A program made the translations under genes and the position numbers. Below, piece by piece: positions 36,062 to 45,499 of a DNA stretch of 64,000 nt. Origin of the DNA: Paenibacillus xerothermodurans (lineage in GTDB: Bacteria; Bacillota; Bacilli; Paenibacillales; NBRC-103111). Position 1 is the stretch's first letter; each line of letters starts with the position of its first letter. Under the pieces are notes generated by a model, which worked only from the letters and a program-made list of their open reading frames with translations, was not told where the DNA came from and made no database searches. The stretch spans positions 62,001-126,000 of the forward strand of contig NZ_NHRJ02000004.1 of assembly GCF_002220865.2 (NCBI RefSeq). Direction: 5' to 3'.

Positions 36062-36153
36062 GGAATAGTAATTTCATTTCTAGCTACATCCTTTACATGT
36101 GTTGCTCACGAAAGTTAACCTGTCTTCCCGAAAGATAAAAAAGAGGAAGGGTG

Positions 36154-36348
36154 ATGCTTGTGGAAACAGTAAAGTTGTCGGCGATCGTAATGAGATTGAC
36201 TCCCGAGTTGTATCCTTCTCTGAAGCGAACCGAATTAGATTGCGACATTGTGCTGCGCAATGGACTAGAAGGATTGCACCCGGAAGACGCAATGGAAATT
36301 ATTCAATACAGTATATCGAAACAACAAAAGGACGCCCTATTACATTAA
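36154..36348 (+). CDS. small hypothetical protein overlapping its own terminator
   Basis: About 64 residues, acidic and Leu-rich, without membrane span. GAGGAAGG lies just upstream; the start is ATG 36154 or GTG 36160. The last codons and the stop lie inside the terminator hairpin at 36331-36366, so the ORF and transcript end together. No family recognised. Confidence 0.6.
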   Translation: MLVETVKLSAIVMRLTPELYPSLKRTELDCDIVLRNGLEGLHPEDAMEIIQYSISKQQKDALLH

Positions 36349-36366
36349 GGGCGTCTTTCTTTTGGT
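36331..36366 (+). terminator. terminator overlapping the stop of the small gene
   Basis: GACGCCCT / AGGGCGTC stem, then TTTCTTTT. Confidence 0.85.
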
Positions 36367-36468
36367 TGATAACGCTGCACCGCGGTGTCAATCGCGGCCA
36401 CCAGGCGCATTCCAGTGTGCTAGCAGCAGCACCGTCACGGTGTCGTCCGCCGATAGCGTTTCGGTCTC

Positions 36469-37641
36469 CTATATGGAGGGCATGCCGAGCGGTTTCTTCT
36501 GCTTCTGCCCATATAAGTGAGTACCTATCAGCAATGCTGCGGCGATTGCCGTCAGCACGGCGCCGAGTACATACATTGACGAACCGCCCCAATAGTCTTT
36601 GATATAGCCGCCCGCAAATCCCCCTACAATTCCAGCCAAGCCTATAAACACAGCGGATAGCATCGCTTGCCCCGTGGACCGCATTTCATCCGGCACCAAG
36701 CGGACGGCATAATGTACTGCCACAATCCAGAATACGGCGAACGTAATGGAGTGTGTTGCCTGCATAAATATCAGTATGGCGGGATCGGTGATCCATGCGT
36801 AGGCTAACCACCGGACAGTATACAGAACCGCTACGATGCCAAGCAGCGCCAGTTCATGAAAGCGATGCATATATCTGCCAAGCAAAGCGAACGTGGGAAT
36901 CTCACTCACGGCCGCCAACGCCCAAGCCCAGCCCGCCAAGGAATCGCTGGAACCCAAGTCTTTCAAATAAAGCACGAACAGTGCGTCATTCATGCGATGA
37001 GGCACCATCATGATGAACACAAGCAGCAGAAACCAAAGAAACGGCTTGTTTCTAACTACGCTGGTCAATGCAGCGAGCGAAATCTGAGGTCCGCTGGCCT
37101 TCTCGTCTTTTAAAAAAATCAACAGCACCAACGGGAGCAGCCAGATCAGCCAATACCACACGGAAATGAATTGAATGCCGCCGAAAGCTTGAAGTACGTA
37201 GCCTGTTGACAACGCTATCAGGGTAAAGCCGATTGATCCCCACAGCCTGACCGATCCATACGATATCCCCGCCTGCAGCGCAGATTTGATCGTCATGCTG
37301 TCCAGCAGAGGCACGGAAGACTGCATAAAAAAGTACAGCAGCAGCATAAACAGGAAAGCCCAACCGAACCCATCCGTGGCGAATATGCCAATACTTGACG
37401 CGATAGTCAGTCCCCACAAGACGAAAATAATAAGCTTAAGCGTGTTATACCGGTCACTGAGATAACCCCATATCGGCTGCGCGAAGATCGCAACAAACGG
37501 CCCGAACATCATAAGCAGACCGATTTGTGATGACGAATAACCTCTTAACCCGAAATAGATGGGCAAAAAAGGCATAAGAGCTGCCGACGTCGCATAGTAA
37601 GAAAAATTGAGTCCACGGAGAGTCCAGATCTGCTTTTTCAT
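36469..37641 (-). CDS. MFS transporter (PPP/nucleoside-symporter-like, MFS_1_like)
   Basis: 390 residues, twelve spans. GYLSDRYNTLK replaces the loop 2-3 signature, and the first span opens RGLNFSYYATSAALMPFLPIYF (given in part), typical of the MFS_1_like group with E. coli HcaT. Substrate unknown. ATG 37641 follows GGACAGGTG. Convergent with the small gene at 36154. Confidence 0.85.
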   Translation of the reverse strand: MKKQIWTLRGLNFSYYATSAALMPFLPIYFGLRGYSSSQIGLLMMFGPFVAIFAQPIWGYLSDRYNTLKLIIFVLWGLTIASSIGIFATDGFGWAFLFMLLLYFFMQSSVPLLDSMTIKSALQAGISYGSVRLWGSIGFTLIALSTGYVLQAFGGIQFISVWYWLIWLLPLVLLIFLKDEKASGPQISLAALTSVVRNKPFLWFLLLVFIMMVPHRMNDALFVLYLKDLGSSDSLAGWAWALAAVSEIPTFALLGRYMHRFHELALLGIVAVLYTVRWLAYAWITDPAILIFMQATHSITFAVFWIVAVHYAVRLVPDEMRSTGQAMLSAVFIGLAGIVGGFAGGYIKDYWGGSSMYVLGAVLTAIAAALLIGTHLYGQKQKKPLGMPSI

Positions 37642-37768
37642 AACACCTGTCCTTTAAACAAAATGTTAATTCCCCAACAATCGGCAAAATGCATCAAAAT
37701 TCCCTATTAACCTGTCAACCTTCCATTATCATAAAAATATCATTCTAGCAAGGAGAGATTCTCACGCT

Positions 37769-38944
37769 ATGGAACTTCTGTTAGCTTCCCTGCTCATGGT
37801 CGCGGGTCAGGTGGGTACAGCTCATCCTGATGTTAGCTTTGACCAACTCGTACAGGCCTCGTTGGATTCGAGAAATGCCATTGCACAGCAAGCCGGCCCT
37901 GGCTCCACCGCGGCGGCCGAAGACCATCTGCGCCCTGCCCAGAAGCAGGACCCGCAAAAGGAAGCGCCCAAGGTCAAAGGAGTTTATGTGACCGCCCACA
38001 GTGCCGCAGGCGCGCGCATGACCAATCTGTTAAAGCTGATGGATGATACGGAACTGAATTCCATGGTTATCGACATCAAGGACGACTGGGGATACATAAC
38101 TTATCCCACAGGTAACCCGCAGCTCGAAGCCTTGGGCACGACAAAGCAGGTAATAAGCGATTTGCCGCAGCTCATGAGCACGCTGCAAGAGCATGAAGTG
38201 TACCCCATCGCGAGAATCGTTGTATTTAAGGATACGGTTTTGGCAAAACAACGTCCTGAGCTATCATTTGTCAACGCTGACGGCAGTGTGTGGAACAACG
38301 GCAAAGACAGCTTTGTCAATCCATACAATAAGGAAGTGTGGGATTACAACATTGAAGTCGCCAAAGAAGCAGCTAAAGCCGGATTCAAGGAAATTCAATT
38401 CGACTATGTGCGTTTTCCCGAAGGCTTTGAAAAACGCGCCGATGCATTGCAGTATTACAAAGATGATCGCTCAAGAATCGATGCTGTTGCTGAATTTGTG
38501 AAATACGCACGCGAACAGCTGACGCCAATGGGCGTGAGGATGTCCGTGGACATATTCGGTTACGCTGCCTCCGTACCCGCCGCGTATGGGATCGGTCAGG
38601 ACTTTCAAAAAATTTCGCAAAATGTCGACGTGATTTGTCCGATGGTCTATCCAAGCCACTACAGTGCAGGCTGGTTTGGCGTGAACGTACCCGACGCCGC
38701 TCCGTATGTTACAATAAACGGTGCCATGCAGCACACGCATAAAAAACTGGAACCCATCGGTGATTTGAAGCCGGTCATCCGGCCCTGGTTACAGGATTTC
38801 ACAGCGTCGTGGGTGAAAGGCTCCATTAAGTATGGCAAGCATGAGATTGAGGAACAAATACGCGGTTTGAAGGATAACGGCATCGACGAGTTTTTACTGT
38901 GGAACGCCGTAAACACCTACACACCGAATGTGAGTTACAATTAA
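37769..38944 (+). CDS. putative glycoside hydrolase (DUF4015)
   Basis: 391 residues. A hydrophobic N-terminus (MELLLASLLMVAGQVGTA) suggests export, then a polar linker and a TIM-barrel domain from about residue 70. Motifs include KGVYVTAHSAAG, FKEIQFDYVRFPEG with the catalytic-type acidic residues, and MVYPSHYSAGWFG. DUF4015 barrels resemble GH families acting on alpha-glycans or cell-surface polymers; the substrate is not known. AAGGAGAG precedes ATG 37769. Confidence 0.88.
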   Translation: MELLLASLLMVAGQVGTAHPDVSFDQLVQASLDSRNAIAQQAGPGSTAAAEDHLRPAQKQDPQKEAPKVKGVYVTAHSAAGARMTNLLKLMDDTELNSMVIDIKDDWGYITYPTGNPQLEALGTTKQVISDLPQLMSTLQEHEVYPIARIVVFKDTVLAKQRPELSFVNADGSVWNNGKDSFVNPYNKEVWDYNIEVAKEAAKAGFKEIQFDYVRFPEGFEKRADALQYYKDDRSRIDAVAEFVKYAREQLTPMGVRMSVDIFGYAASVPAAYGIGQDFQKISQNVDVICPMVYPSHYSAGWFGVNVPDAAPYVTINGAMQHTHKKLEPIGDLKPVIRPWLQDFTASWVKGSIKYGKHEIEEQIRGLKDNGIDEFLLWNAVNTYTPNVSYN

Positions 38945-38975
38945 CTTATCAGATAATTTGTAGAATTTGTACAAC

Positions 38976-39027
38976 GGCCCTGTCTAGCACGTTGCGCGAA
39001 CTACATGCCTCGTCAGTCGACAGGGCC
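38976..39027. terminator. probable terminator between convergent genes
   Basis: GGCCCTGTC pairs with GACAGGGCC over a 34-nt loop; only a weak T-run follows. Confidence 0.5.
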
Positions 39028-39033
39028 TTACAG

Positions 39034-39717
39034 CTATAGGTTCGGCAGCTGCCAATCGATCGGCGAACTTCCGTATTGAACGAGCAGTTCGTTCGCCTTA
39101 GAATACGGCTTGCTGCCGAAGAATCCGCGGCGCGCCGACAACGGGCTCGGATGCGCGGAGCGGAGCACTCCGTGCCGCTTATTGGTAATGAACTGCAGCT
39201 TTTGCTGCGCTTGGCTTCCCCATAGCACAAACACGACCGGCTGCTCCCGGCCATTCAGGTGTTGAATGACCTGATCGGTAAACTGCTCCCACCCTTTTCC
39301 CCTGTGCGAGTTCGGCGTGCCTTCACGCACGGTGAGCACCGCGTTTAACAGCAGTACGCCTTGTTCCGCCCAGCTCACCAGACAGCCGTGATTCGGAATG
39401 GCGCAGCCAATGTCATCGTGCAGCTCCTTTAACATATTTCTCAGGGAGGGCGGCGCCGGTACGCCCGGCTTAACGGAAAAGCTCAAACCATGTGCCTGCC
39501 CCTCACCATGGTACGGATCCTGCCCCAATATAACAACTTTCGTATCCAAGTACGAAGTCAGATTGAGTGCGTTGAATATATCTTTGGCGGCGGGATAGAC
39601 GGTTTTCGTAGCGTATTCTTCCTCCAGAAACTGCTGCAGCTCATGATAATATGGCTTTTCAAATTCCGCCGCCAGCAATGCAGTCCAATCATTCTCCAGA
39701 TTCGTAAAGTAGTCCAT
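39034..39717 (-). CDS. ung: uracil-DNA glycosylase, family 1
   Basis: About 227 residues; excises uracil from DNA. It has [21 protein letters not shown] (shown in motifs GQDPYH and GLSFSV), the LLNAVLTV strand and [16 protein letters not shown] 39717 is nine bases from AGAGGTG; GTG 39729 overlaps that site. It follows the DUF3906 gene by 29 bp. Confidence 0.95.
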   Translation of the reverse strand: MDYFTNLENDWTALLAAEFEKPYYHELQQFLEEEYATKTVYPAAKDIFNALNLTSYLDTKVVILGQDPYHGEGQAHGLSFSVKPGVPAPPSLRNMLKELHDDIGCAIPNHGCLVSWAEQGVLLLNAVLTVREGTPNSHRGKGWEQFTDQVIQHLNGREQPVVFVLWGSQAQQKLQFITNKRHGVLRSAHPSPLSARRGFFGSKPYSKANELLVQYGSSPIDWQLPNL

Positions 39718-39746
39718 ATCAGCACCCACCTCTTTTCAAGCCGTTC

Positions 39747-39947
39747 TTATTCCACCACGTACCCCGCGCCCTTCACCGCCCTTTTTTTCTCGATAATCGT
39801 CGCTTCTGCAACCTCCGGGGTATGTATAAAATGGCGCACCATCTGCTCTTCCAAAAAATCAAACGCTTGCGCGTCATCCTCCGCCAACACAATTACGTGC
39901 ACCTTTTGTTCTTCTTTCAGCTCTACCTCAAGCTTATACATGTACAA
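39747..39947 (-). CDS. DUF3906 family protein
   Basis: 66 residues, a small alpha/beta protein: MYMYKLEV start, a helix with AQAFDFLEEQ, and a closing IIEKKRAVKGAGYVVE. The family starts with MYxY, so TTG 39947, ten bases from AGGAGG, is chosen over ATG 39941. Function unknown. Located 29 bp before ung and led by a good promoter at 39983-40011. Confidence 0.8.
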   Translation of the reverse strand: MYMYKLEVELKEEQKVHVIVLAEDDAQAFDFLEEQMVRHFIHTPEVAEATIIEKKRAVKGAGYVVE

Positions 39948-39982
39948 TACGATCCAGCCTCCTGTCCGGCAGTTGGGTTAAC

Positions 39983-40011
39983 ACAATACCTATCGTATCA
40001 GAAACGGTCAA
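39983..40011 (-). promoter_or_regulatory. promoter of DUF3906-ung
   Basis: TTGACC, 17-bp spacer, TATTGT on the minus strand, about 35 bp before the DUF3906 start. Confidence 0.6.
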
Positions 40012-40040
40012 AGGTTGCATAAGATTTCGTGTATAAATAA

Positions 40041-40083
40041 AACACCATAAACCGTCCTTGTAGGAGGCAACGGCTGATGGTGT
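40041..40083 (-). terminator. terminator of pfkA operon
   Basis: On the minus strand ACACCA(TCAG)CCGT pairs with ACGG(TTTA)TGGTGT, followed by TTTATTTAT. Confidence 0.7.
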
Positions 40084-40100
40084 CTGGTGATGGTTCTGTA

Positions 40101-41066
40101 CTATTGAGACAACCTTTTAGCCAACTCGTACAGCTCCATGTTAAATTCCTTCTTCGAGTTGACGACGGTGCCGATATCTGTCAGCACCAGCTCGCCTTTA
40201 ATGATGCCACAGGCTTTGCCAGACTCTCCTTCGATCAGCTTGCGGACCGCGAAGTCACCGAGCCGTCCAGCCAGCACTCGGTCGTTATGGGTTGGGGCCC
40301 CGCCGCGTTGAATATGGCCGAGCACGGTGACGCGCGGCTCGATGCCGTTGCGCTCGGTAATTGCATTCGCGATATCCTCGCCCTTGCCTACGCCCTCAGC
40401 AACCAAAATAATACTGTGGCGCTTGCCTTGCTCAAAGTTGCTTGCCATCCGGGAGGCCACTTCATCCAAATCGAACGGCACTTCCGGCACCAGAATTGTT
40501 TCCGCACCGCTCGCCAAGCCGGCATACAGCGCTATATCACCGCTGTGGCGCCCCATCACTTCCACAACGGAAGAACGTTCGTGAGAACTCATGGTGTCCC
40601 TGAGCTTGTTTACCGCGTCCACCACGATGCTCACGGCCGTATCAAAGCCGATCGTTAAATCGGTGTATGGAATATCGTTGTCGATGGTGCCGGGCAGACC
40701 CATTGTTTTGATGCCGAGCTGGCTAAGCTTGTTAGCCCCTTGATAAGAGCCGTCACCGCCGATTACGACCAGTCCATCGATTCCGCGCTTGCGCAGGTTT
40801 TCCGCACCTTTTTGCTGACCTTCGAGGGTCATGAACTCTTTGCAGCGTGCCGTCTGCAGGATAGTTCCGCCGCGCTGGATAATATCGCCCACACTGCGCA
40901 AATCCATCTCCCGGATATCATCGTTGATTAATCCCGCATAGCCGCGCTGCACGGCAAAAACCTCCAAGCCGTAAAACAACCCGCTCCGCACCACCGCGCG
41001 CACAGCAGCGTTCATTCCCTGAGAGTCTCCACCGCTCGTCAGAACCGCTATTTTTTTTACTGTCAT
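40101..41066 (-). CDS. pfkA: ATP-dependent 6-phosphofructokinase
   Basis: A 321-residue glycolytic enzyme. Motifs: VLTSGGDSQGMNAAVRAV, GGDGS, PGTIDNDI with the catalytic Asp, and LGHIQRGG. AGGAGG precedes the start. In most Bacillales pfkA sits with pyk; here it follows a terpene synthase gene by 20 bp, so either this is a second pfk gene or the order has changed. Confidence 0.96.
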   Translation of the reverse strand: MTVKKIAVLTSGGDSQGMNAAVRAVVRSGLFYGLEVFAVQRGYAGLINDDIREMDLRSVGDIIQRGGTILQTARCKEFMTLEGQQKGAENLRKRGIDGLVVIGGDGSYQGANKLSQLGIKTMGLPGTIDNDIPYTDLTIGFDTAVSIVVDAVNKLRDTMSSHERSSVVEVMGRHSGDIALYAGLASGAETILVPEVPFDLDEVASRMASNFEQGKRHSIILVAEGVGKGEDIANAITERNGIEPRVTVLGHIQRGGAPTHNDRVLAGRLGDFAVRKLIEGESGKACGIIKGELVLTDIGTVVNSKKEFNMELYELAKRLSQ

Positions 41067-41086
41067 GTATGGTTTCCTCCTATATA

Positions 41087-42145
41087 CTAAGATGTTTTCC
41101 GAATCACTATGCTGTTAAACAAGAAAAACAGTCGGGTGAGCGGACTGCCCTTCATCAGCAGCTGCGAGATTTGCTTCACCTGTCTTTGTTTGCTTACCTT
41201 TGGATCGGACAAATAGAGCGCGAGCAGTCCTTCAACAATCATCCGATGGAACGCCGGGTTTTCCAAAAGGTCCGCTTTCTCTCTCGCTTTCAGCACGATG
41301 AAAGCTATACGCGCAACCGTCTGGTCCATACCGTCATAATAGCTGCAAAAGTTTAAATCTCCACCGCGCATGTCTTCCTCTTGATCAATCAAATAATCGA
41401 GCAAAATATGCAAACCGCATATATAAGGAAAATAAGCATCCCGAATGGCGGCTGCCGTCTGCTGCTGCAGACAGGTGTCGCTGGCAGCCAGAAACAGCAT
41501 GAACATGCCGAGCGTCGACCCGGTCGCTGCAGCAAATTCATTCCAGCTGATGCCTGGGTAGCGCGACTCGTATCGCTGCCACCAGTCAAGCAGAGCTTGC
41601 TCGCGCAGTTCGTGCCTGATATGTTTGTGCACCTGCAACTCACAGTATAAGCTTGCCAGCTCCCGCACTTCGCTTGCAACGAGCGGGTACGACGGCAGCA
41701 GTCTGATGCTCGCCTGACATGTTTTCACCAAATCGCTCAAGTAGCCGCCGTCTTCCTTCTCCATGCGATAAGCGTAATAATCGTGCAGCGGCGCGGAGGG
41801 GTCCACCGCATCCAGCATGGATTGGTGCAGCCTACGGAAATCATCGGGGTCCAATGACGTACTCCTGTCGCATAAATTGTCCAAGTAGTCGCTAATCGTT
41901 TGCAGTGCCACTATCAATGGAATGAGCACATGGCGCATCTGCAGTCTGGCGGCCGCATACACAGCTCCACCCTGACAGTGGAATTCCTTGCTGGTCATGC
42001 TTGTGATCGCCTGCTTGCGCAGCTCGGGATCAGGCATCTGCTGCGCCCTGTGCCGCCAATACCGCAGCTGCTCACGTACTTCCGGCAAAATAAAACGGTA
42101 CACCCTCAGCATCAGATGAATGGGGTTGCGCGGGACGAGCACCAT
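41087..42145 (-). CDS. ytpB: tetraprenyl-beta-curcumene synthase-like terpene synthase (YtpB/DUF2600)
   Basis: About 352 residues, all-helical. B. subtilis YtpB cyclises tetraprenyl diphosphate to tetraprenyl-beta-curcumene, a C35 terpene precursor of sesquarterpenes. Typical features are FHCQGGAVYA, the Asp-rich DYLDNLCDR and DYLIDQEEDMRGGDLNF. ATG 42145 lies 11 bp after the preceding gene. No squalene-hopene cyclase gene is in the window. It is placed between an unknown gene and pfkA in one strand run. Confidence 0.88.
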   Translation of the reverse strand: MVLVPRNPIHLMLRVYRFILPEVREQLRYWRHRAQQMPDPELRKQAITSMTSKEFHCQGGAVYAAARLQMRHVLIPLIVALQTISDYLDNLCDRSTSLDPDDFRRLHQSMLDAVDPSAPLHDYYAYRMEKEDGGYLSDLVKTCQASIRLLPSYPLVASEVRELASLYCELQVHKHIRHELREQALLDWWQRYESRYPGISWNEFAAATGSTLGMFMLFLAASDTCLQQQTAAAIRDAYFPYICGLHILLDYLIDQEEDMRGGDLNFCSYYDGMDQTVARIAFIVLKAREKADLLENPAFHRMIVEGLLALYLSDPKVSKQRQVKQISQLLMKGSPLTRLFFLFNSIVIRKTS

Positions 42146-42155
42146 GCCACGGGTC

Positions 42156-42752
42156 CTAAAGCTCAAGCAGCTTCCCTCCGGTCCGTTCCATCGCAAACTG
42201 CAGCAGCAGCTTCATTTCACGCCATTGGATTTCGCGCAGCAGCTCGTCAACCTGGTCTTCCTGCGCAACGGTTACCTGATGCCGGACAAGATCGGTGAAC
42301 AAATCCGGATCCCAGTTAGGGTGCACCTTAAGTGTTTCCAGCTGGCCCCTCAATGACGCATTTTGGATAGAGCTCAGCTCGAATCCTTCACACAGCGTCC
42401 GGGCCTGCTCGTGCAGCACGGCGAATACCGGATGTGTGCCGACGAGACGGAACCAATATTTTGCGTTCCCATAGTCGCCTTCCATGCGATGCATAATGGC
42501 ATGCCAGTAGCTTCCGGTTGGATTGTCGATGTTTTGGGATAGTTCATGGGAGTGATCCAAGCTTTCATTCAACAGGTGCAAGCCTGCTTTAACAGCCCGC
42601 ACATAAGTGAGCTGTTCGGACACAGCTTCTGGCAGAGCTAGCTTGGAGATTCTAATGTCGAGCAGTTCATCCCACTCTTCCGCCGGATAGAGAGACGGCT
42701 GATGTTCCGATAAAGCGGACCATATTTTTTGCACTGCTTCCGCCCATACCAC
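42156..42752 (-). CDS. conserved hypothetical protein
   Basis: 198 residues, cytosolic, helical. The stretch SYWHAIMHRMEGDYGNAKYWF around residues 82-102 (described, not full) looks like a conserved core with His and Trp, perhaps a TPR-like or hydrolase-related fold; I do not know the family. GTG 42752 follows GAGGTG by eight bases. It is the first gene of a run with ytpB and pfkA and has an operator-like palindrome upstream. Confidence 0.7.
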   Translation of the reverse strand: MVWAEAVQKIWSALSEHQPSLYPAEEWDELLDIRISKLALPEAVSEQLTYVRAVKAGLHLLNESLDHSHELSQNIDNPTGSYWHAIMHRMEGDYGNAKYWFRLVGTHPVFAVLHEQARTLCEGFELSSIQNASLRGQLETLKVHPNWDPDLFTDLVRHQVTVAQEDQVDELLREIQWREMKLLLQFAMERTGGKLLEL

Positions 42753-42837
42753 GAGACGCTCACCTCTTTTTTCTCTGATTGGACTCTTTTACCAGTCTGC
42801 TGCCGTTCATCCCTTACATCAAAAAAACATAGCTTAT

Positions 42838-42867
42838 ATTATATTATATTAGAAGCTTCTATAGAAG
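42838..42867 (-). promoter_or_regulatory. promoter with overlapping palindromes
   Basis: AGAAGCTTCT (42851-42860) and CTTCTATAGAAG (42856-42867) are perfect palindromes that overlap each other; on the minus strand they cover the -35 side of a TATAAT. Likely operator for the unknown-ytpB-pfkA unit. Confidence 0.5.
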
Positions 42868-42900
42868 CCCCTTAACAGCCTCTTTCGCTTTTGGTCGGTT

Positions 42901-43218
42901 TCAGTGGTGTGTGGCGGATGCGTTAATGTCTTGGTTTACGCGAAACCATAAGTGGAGTTCATTGATCGTGGCGGCCAGCTCAGCGATTTCAGTGTTCAAC
43001 TGGCAGGAGATCTTGAAATTTTCCTCCAGGGCTAACCAATGCTGCTTTTGGATTATAACTCGTTCCAATCTTTTCACATGATCGGGGATCGTGCCGCGAA
43101 TTTCTTCCCACCTGAGTAAAATACGGGCCCGTTCCTGCTCGCTGTATTCATCCCAATCTTTCTCCAGATGCGGCAGCGGAATACCAAGCCGCTCATCCAT
43201 GACAAAATTCCAGCTCAT
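42901..43218 (-). CDS. conserved hypothetical protein
   Basis: 105 residues starting MSWNFVMDER after GGTGGAG. Trp- and Glu-rich helical protein with RWEEIRGTIPDHVKRLE and INELHLWFRVNQ segments; two helices probably pack as a hairpin. No signal or membrane part. I do not recognise it. Confidence 0.65.
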   Translation of the reverse strand: MSWNFVMDERLGIPLPHLEKDWDEYSEQERARILLRWEEIRGTIPDHVKRLERVIIQKQHWLALEENFKISCQLNTEIAELAATINELHLWFRVNQDINASATHH

Positions 43219-43334
43219 GGCGCTCTCCACCTTCCATTTCCAACAGCAATATTATCTTCATAATGTATCACGAATAGACAATACTCTGCTACACTGCTAC
43301 AGCACTTTTCTTCCGCGCAGCCTACGTTTTTATG

Positions 43335-43343
43335 TGGTATACT
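43335..43343 (+). promoter_or_regulatory. extended -10 promoter of the MATE-like gene
   Basis: TGGTATACT, 48 bp before the chosen start; nearly identical in context to the site at 36053. Confidence 0.5.
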
Positions 43344-43390
43344 AGAAAAATATGTTATCGATTTTTATCCAAATTAGGGGTCCTGCTGCC

Positions 43391-44722
43391 ATGAGTAACC
43401 AACCAAATGGTGTGTCGTTCGGTCAACTGCTGACATTTTTCGTTCCTCTCGGAATCTCTTCCAGTCTCATTACGATTTCCCATGTCATCATTAACAGCAC
43501 GCTCGCCCGCTCCGCCGCTCCGGAAGTCATTATCGCAACGTACGCGCTGCCGCTCAGTGTGTTGGGCATTACAGAGAAACCTGCGCTGCTCATGAGACAA
43601 ACGTGCTCCGCTCTGGTCCGCGACCGTATTTCGTTTCGAGCTATGTCCGTCGTTAGCTGGTACATTTTAGCCTGTATACTAGTCATGGGCGGCCTGATTT
43701 GCTACACTCCGACCGGCGAATGGCTGTTTTTGCATTTCTTCGGCGCTGACGAGGAATTGATCCAACCGATGGTCGATGTATATAAAGTGCTAATGTTTGT
43801 AAGCATTTTCTCCAGCCTGCGCTGCATGTATCAAGGGATCATCATCTCCAACATGCGCACCAAGTGGCTTACGATCGGCATGATATTCCGGCTGCTGGTC
43901 ATGTATCTGCTCTCGCTTTACTTCATTCACACAAACTCAGTCGACAGCGGGCAGGTGGGCGCGATTATCTTTCTCGCCGGCATGATGGTTGAAGCTGCGG
44001 TAAGCGTATGGGAAGGCAGGTCGTTATTAAAACAAATCCCGGAAAAGAAGCCGGATCACCCTGTGGAACGCCCGCATCAAATTTTTCACTTTTACAGGCC
44101 GTTACTTTATTCATCCATTATCGCCGTGATCATCGGACCTGCCATCAACGCGTTTCTAGGCAAAACCATGGATTTTCAACTGGCTGTGGCGTCTTTTGCC
44201 ATAGCGGCGAGTTTGAATCAATTAGTGCTCAGCTTTTTCTCGTATATTCATCAGATTGTGCTTAATTTTTACCGCAAGGATCCTGCATCCGTTATCCGAT
44301 TCACGTTTATCCTCGCTTTTATGCCGACTTTGTTGATCGCCTTGGTCGCCTACACTCCGCTTGGTCCATGGTTCATGGAGAACGTGATGGGCGTGTCGGA
44401 GCGCCTGATGCATGCGAGCTTGAGCACATTAAAAGTTTTTATGATCATGACGCTGGCTTTTCCGTGGCTCGACTTTGGCAATGGCCTAGTGCTCCTGCGC
44501 GGCGAAACCAAGCTCATGGTTTGGTCTCAGGCGGCGAATGTCGCGGTTACCCTTATAGCGTTAGTGCTGTGCGTCGTACTCAGCCCTGGTTGGAACGGCA
44601 TGATCGGGGCATTGGCACAGTCATTGGGGCTCGCTGCGGAAGCCGCGGTGGTGTGGCTCGTGCTGCGCGCCATCGGTAGATCGTCCGGCAAGCCGGTCAC
44701 AGGAGTTACACAAAATATGTAG
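43391..44722 (+). CDS. MATE-like multispan carrier
   Basis: About 443 residues and twelve spans. It is annotated in relatives as a multi antimicrobial extrusion-like protein; it shows duplicated six-span halves but no clear MATE ion-site motif in the part I could check. The central loop (about 225-245) is charged. ATG 43391 follows AGGGG; the frame is open from 43352. Substrate unknown. Confidence 0.75.
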   Translation: MSNQPNGVSFGQLLTFFVPLGISSSLITISHVIINSTLARSAAPEVIIATYALPLSVLGITEKPALLMRQTCSALVRDRISFRAMSVVSWYILACILVMGGLICYTPTGEWLFLHFFGADEELIQPMVDVYKVLMFVSIFSSLRCMYQGIIISNMRTKWLTIGMIFRLLVMYLLSLYFIHTNSVDSGQVGAIIFLAGMMVEAAVSVWEGRSLLKQIPEKKPDHPVERPHQIFHFYRPLLYSSIIAVIIGPAINAFLGKTMDFQLAVASFAIAASLNQLVLSFFSYIHQIVLNFYRKDPASVIRFTFILAFMPTLLIALVAYTPLGPWFMENVMGVSERLMHASLSTLKVFMIMTLAFPWLDFGNGLVLLRGETKLMVWSQAANVAVTLIALVLCVVLSPGWNGMIGALAQSLGLAAEAAVVWLVLRAIGRSSGKPVTGVTQNM

Positions 44723-44758
44723 AAGCCTATAATGAAGGCAAATTCGCACATTGGCAGG

Positions 44759-44787
44759 TTGTCAACCCTTTCAAAAACCGATATAAT
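44759..44787 (+). promoter_or_regulatory. sigma-A promoter of the nitroreductase gene
   Basis: TTGTCA, 17-bp spacer, TATAAT. Confidence 0.8.
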
Positions 44788-44851
44788 TAACCGCAACTCT
44801 TAGTACCAAGTCATAAAGCGAACATACGCAAGCTTGAAGGGATGGACTTAC

Positions 44852-45499
44852 ATGCATTTTGACGATTTCAAGAACGTAATTCTGGAACGAAGAAGTATTC
44901 GCAGCTTTACCGAGCAGGACGTATCTATCGAAGACATCAAAGAACTCATCGATTGTGCCCGATACGCGCCGAGTGATACTAACTCACAAACTTGGGAATT
45001 TATAGCAATCATGAATCGCGAGAAAATTAAGCACATCGAACAAATGACTTGGGATCAGCTCCACCAACGAGCAGCACAAGCGGAAGCGCGCGGATTGAAC
45101 CGGGAAGCCCGGCTGTTGGTAAAATCGTTCGGGCCCTATGCAACCGCCTTTTCCGATGCACCCGTGCTGATCATATGCCTTGCCACTCCTTACACATCTA
45201 AATTCAGGGATAAAATATTCGATCCCGTTCAACTGGTCGACGACACGGTGTGGGCCGAAGAAGGCATAAAAAGCAGCTGTCTCGCCGCGCAAAACCTCAT
45301 GCTTGCCGCGCACGCCAAAGGCTTGGCCACCTGTCCGATGACAGGCCCGGTACTGCTCGCCGCAGAGCAGCTGCGCTCTTATCTCGATATCCAGGAAGAG
45401 AGCCAGATCAATATGGTCATTTCACTCGGTTATCCGGCCGAACGTCCAGGCAGGCTCCCTCGGAAAGAAGTGGACAGCATTTTGAGAATCGTGGATTGA
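44852..45499 (+). CDS. nitroreductase-family flavoprotein
   Basis: 215 residues; FMN-dependent NAD(P)H oxidoreductase. RRSIRSF at the start and YAPSDTNSQTWEF are the FMN-phosphate motifs, with GLATCPMTGP and ISLGYPAERPGRLPRK near the end. Substrates of the family vary (nitro compounds, quinones, flavins). ATG 44852 is six bases after AAGGGATGG. Own promoter. Confidence 0.9.
   Translation: MHFDDFKNVILERRSIRSFTEQDVSIEDIKELIDCARYAPSDTNSQTWEFIAIMNREKIKHIEQMTWDQLHQRAAQAEARGLNREARLLVKSFGPYATAFSDAPVLIICLATPYTSKFRDKIFDPVQLVDDTVWAEEGIKSSCLAAQNLMLAAHAKGLATCPMTGPVLLAAEQLRSYLDIQEESQINMVISLGYPAERPGRLPRKEVDSILRIVD

Noticed and set aside
40077-40658. 193-codon plus-strand frame
   Set aside because: Shadow of pfkA.
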